Assembly: GCA_964568805.1 (NCBI GenBank)
Contig: CAZMRW010000099.1
Span: 1-15,309, forward strand
Direction of reading: 5' to 3'
DNA from: CAZMRW01 sp964568805
Lineage (GTDB): Bacteria; Pseudomonadota; Gammaproteobacteria; Methylococcales; Methylomonadaceae
Length of the DNA: 15,309 nt
In this document: in pieces, positions 13,708 to 15,309 of the stretch
Position numbering within the stretch: position 1 is the stretch's first letter
Layout of the letters: the number at the start of each line of letters is the position of its first letter
Program-made: the position numbers and the translations under genes
Notes under the pieces: generated by a model
Database searches by the model: none
The model's input: the letters and a program-made list of their open reading frames with translations, nothing else
What the model was told of the DNA's origin: nothing

Positions 13708-14289
13708 ATGAATAAATGTACTTGGGCGCTGAGCAGTCCGATGATGGAACATTATCACGACCATGAATGGGGCGTGCCGGTGCATGATGACCGGCTGCTC
13801 TTTGAGTTTCTGGTTCTGGAAGGAGCGCAGGCAGGGTTAAGCTGGTCAACCATTTTGAACAAGCGTGACGGATACCGACAGGCCTTCGATGATTTTGACG
13901 TCGAAAAAGTCGCCCGTTATGACGAAAAAAAAATCGGTGAGCTCCTGGCCAATCCCGGCATTGTCAGGAACCGGCTGAAGGTTCAGGCAGCCGTATGCAA
14001 TGCCCGAGCTTTCCTGGAAGTCCAGCAGGCTTTCGGCAGTTTTGATCAATACATCTGGCGTTTTGTTGATGGACATCCGGTACACAACGCATGGAAAAGC
14101 ATCGACGAACTTCCTGCCTCGACACGGGTTTCCGAGATTATCAGCAATGATCTAAAAAAACGGGGATTCAAGTTTGTCGGCAGCACCATCTGTTATGCTC
14201 ATATGCAGGCGACCGGCATGGTCAATGATCACACGACCGATTGTTTCAGGCATGAGGAAATTAAAAAGTGTTATCCTTCGAAGTCCTGA
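13708..14289 (+). CDS. tag: DNA-3-methyladenine glycosylase I
   Basis: Tag removes 3-methyladenine from alkylated DNA, the first step of base excision repair in the cytoplasm. The frame is open from an ATG at 13603, but starting at 13708 gives 193 residues (E. coli Tag 187) and puts the known residues at the same numbers as in E. coli. The zinc ligands are C4 and H17 near the N-terminus, and the substrate-pocket residues are E38 and W46 in LEGAQAGLSW (37-46). The C-terminal NDHTTDC supplies the other His and Cys of the zinc site with the same four-residue spacing. GIVRNRLKVQA and KKRGFKFVGSTICYAHMQA are also family hallmarks. The extra upstream residues would be hydrophobic, and the predicted promoter lies within them. 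GGA at 13699-13701 gives a modest ribosome site. It is divergent from the phosphorylase operon and followed 47 bases on by the channel gene. Confidence 0.95.
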   Translation: MNKCTWALSSPMMEHYHDHEWGVPVHDDRLLFEFLVLEGAQAGLSWSTILNKRDGYRQAFDDFDVEKVARYDEKKIGELLANPGIVRNRLKVQAAVCNARAFLEVQQAFGSFDQYIWRFVDGHPVHNAWKSIDELPASTRVSEIISNDLKKRGFKFVGSTICYAHMQATGMVNDHTTDCFRHEEIKKCYPSKS

Positions 14290-14336
14290 TTCCACAGATG
14301 GGTGATGAGCCGTACCGCAATGATTAGGATGACCTT

Positions 14337-15206
14337 ATGAATGTAAATAAATTGCCGGAAATAAAAACCCATTATAACGAGGGGGAATCCCTGCCGCCCT
14401 GGAGGGAATCGCTGAACACCATCATTTTTGGTTCTGAAACGCTGAAAGGAAAAATCTTTGATTTGGTATTGATTGCCTGCATCCTGTTCAGTGTGTTGGT
14501 CGTCATGCTGGAAAGCGTCGATTCCATTTATAAACGTTACACGCAGCCCCTCTTCATTGCGGAATGGATTTTTACCGGATTGTTTACGATCGAATACGGT
14601 CTTCGCATCATCAGTGTGCGAAGGCCCTGGCTCTACGTAAAAAGTTTTTTCGGGGTGGTGGATTTATTGGCGATTTTGCCTTCTTATTTAATCCTCGTGA
14701 TACCCGGGGGTCAAGGACTGCTGGCCATACGAATTTTACGATTGCTCAGGATCTTTCGTATTTTTAAATTATCCGAGTACTTGTCGGAAGCCCAAATCAT
14801 GCTGGCGGCATTAAGTAAAAGCGCCCGCAAGATCACGGTATTTCTATACTCCGTACTCATGCTGGTAGTGGTTTTTGGCACCCTGATGTATGTCGTGGAA
14901 AACAGCGAGTCGGGTTTTACCAGCATTCCCGTCTCCATCTATTGGGCCGTGGTGACCCTGACAACGGTCGGTTACGGCGATATTTCCCCGCAAACGCCTT
15001 TCGGTCAGTTCCTGGCCTCGCTGATCATGATCATGGGCTACGGGATCATTGCGGTGCCGACCGGAATCTATAGCGCCGAGCTGATTAAATCGTATACTCA
15101 GGAAAAATTAAGAAACGATGCCTGCCCCGATTGCGGAGAGACCGGCCATGATTTCGATGCGGAATTTTGCAAATATTGCGGTCATCAATTGGATGACTTT
15201 TCATAA
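14337..15206 (+). CDS. voltage-gated-type potassium channel with C-terminal zinc ribbon
   Basis: This 289-residue inner-membrane protein has six transmembrane helices and one pore loop. S1 lies at about 39-60 and S2 at 70-92. S4 carries positive residues at every third place (R132, R135, R138, R141, K144). The selectivity filter TLTTVGYGD is at 207-215, and S6 is at about 224-247. TVGYGD predicts a K+-selective tetramer, and the regular S4 arginines predict voltage sensing. The cytoplasmic end carries two CxxC pairs (C263/C266 and C278/C281), a small zinc ribbon that may serve in assembly or redox sensing. AGGA eight bases before the ATG is a fair ribosome site. It may be read with tag, 47 bases upstream. 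The exact physiological role is unknown. Confidence 0.9.
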   Translation: MNVNKLPEIKTHYNEGESLPPWRESLNTIIFGSETLKGKIFDLVLIACILFSVLVVMLESVDSIYKRYTQPLFIAEWIFTGLFTIEYGLRIISVRRPWLYVKSFFGVVDLLAILPSYLILVIPGGQGLLAIRILRLLRIFRIFKLSEYLSEAQIMLAALSKSARKITVFLYSVLMLVVVFGTLMYVVENSESGFTSIPVSIYWAVVTLTTVGYGDISPQTPFGQFLASLIMIMGYGIIAVPTGIYSAELIKSYTQEKLRNDACPDCGETGHDFDAEFCKYCGHQLDDFS

Positions 15207-15233
15207 TAATCTTTTTCATCAGGAGTCAGCACG

Positions 15234-15278
15234 ATGCGTTATTTACATACCATGATTAGTTCTACTTTGTTAAATTAA
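15234..15278 (+). pseudogene. gloA: 5' remnant of gloA (glyoxalase I), broken after about eight codons
   Basis: A strong ribosome site AGGAG (15221-15225) stands eight bases before an ATG that encodes MRYLHTMI followed by SSTLLN and a stop. MRxLHTMxR is the highly conserved start of lactoylglutathione lyase GloA, where Arg-Val and a short acidic segment should come next. Here the match stops abruptly near 15257. The following bases up to the window end are AT-rich and non-coding in this frame, and include a perfect palindrome TGTTAA-A-TTAACA (15268-15280). The simplest reading is that a rearrangement or insertion, whose far part lies beyond the window, split gloA here. The match is short, so a chance 14-residue leader peptide is possible. 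The gene would start 27 bases after the channel stop. Confidence 0.5.
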
Positions 15279-15309
15279 CAGGGAATTAACACCGACCTAA
15301 CCTGTTGAA

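Overview
The window looks like the chromosome of a free-living gammaproteobacterium of moderate GC content. PurE/PurK, YajR, CstA/YbdD and Tag all align closely with E. coli proteins recalled from memory. The type-2 thymidine phosphorylase beside a PRPP-synthetase-like gene, and the C-terminal tail on PurE, remind me of Methylococcales (methanotrophs), but that is an inference and not a demonstrated placement. Most of the window is ordinary core and accessory metabolism. No CRISPR array, complete transposase gene, phage module or toxin-antitoxin pair was recognised.

Layout: (1) Positions 1-1803, minus strand, hold an open gene cut by the left edge. It encodes an HDOD-GAF-GGDEF protein, a probable diguanylate cyclase with both active site and inhibitory site intact. 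(2) tRNA-Arg(CCT) follows at 2085-2162. (3) purE-purK at 2448-4183 is an overlapping pair for the carboxylation step of purine synthesis. Its leader carries several copies of one short motif and a hairpin, and PurE has a tail of about 50 residues encoded by G-rich sequence bounded by an imperfect direct repeat. (4) yajR-cstA-ybdD at 4401-8088 is a start/stop-overlapping transport operon with a strong promoter and a terminator. (5) 8223-9695 holds an exported retropepsin-like protease with a DUF4124-like N-terminus and a multispanning membrane protein. (6) 9779-13583, minus strand, holds a type-2 thymidine phosphorylase/AMP-phosphorylase-like gene, a PRPP-synthetase-like gene and a lipoprotein alpha/beta hydrolase. 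(7) 13708-15206, plus strand, holds tag (3-methyladenine DNA glycosylase I) and a six-helix potassium channel ending in a zinc ribbon. (8) The last 76 bases hold what looks like the first eight codons of gloA (glyoxalase I), broken immediately afterwards.

How the genes relate: purE-purK make inosinate precursors, and the phosphorylase/PRPP-synthetase pair on the other strand most likely recycles the ribose phosphate of nucleosides or nucleotides, so the window has two separate nucleotide-metabolism modules. YajR, CstA and YbdD form a membrane transport unit, with CstA-type proteins taking up pyruvate or peptides. The tag promoter lies back to back with the phosphorylase promoter. Points most worth a second look are the PurE tail, the broken gloA start at the right edge, the phosphorylase/PRPP-synthetase-like operon and the repeated motif near purE.
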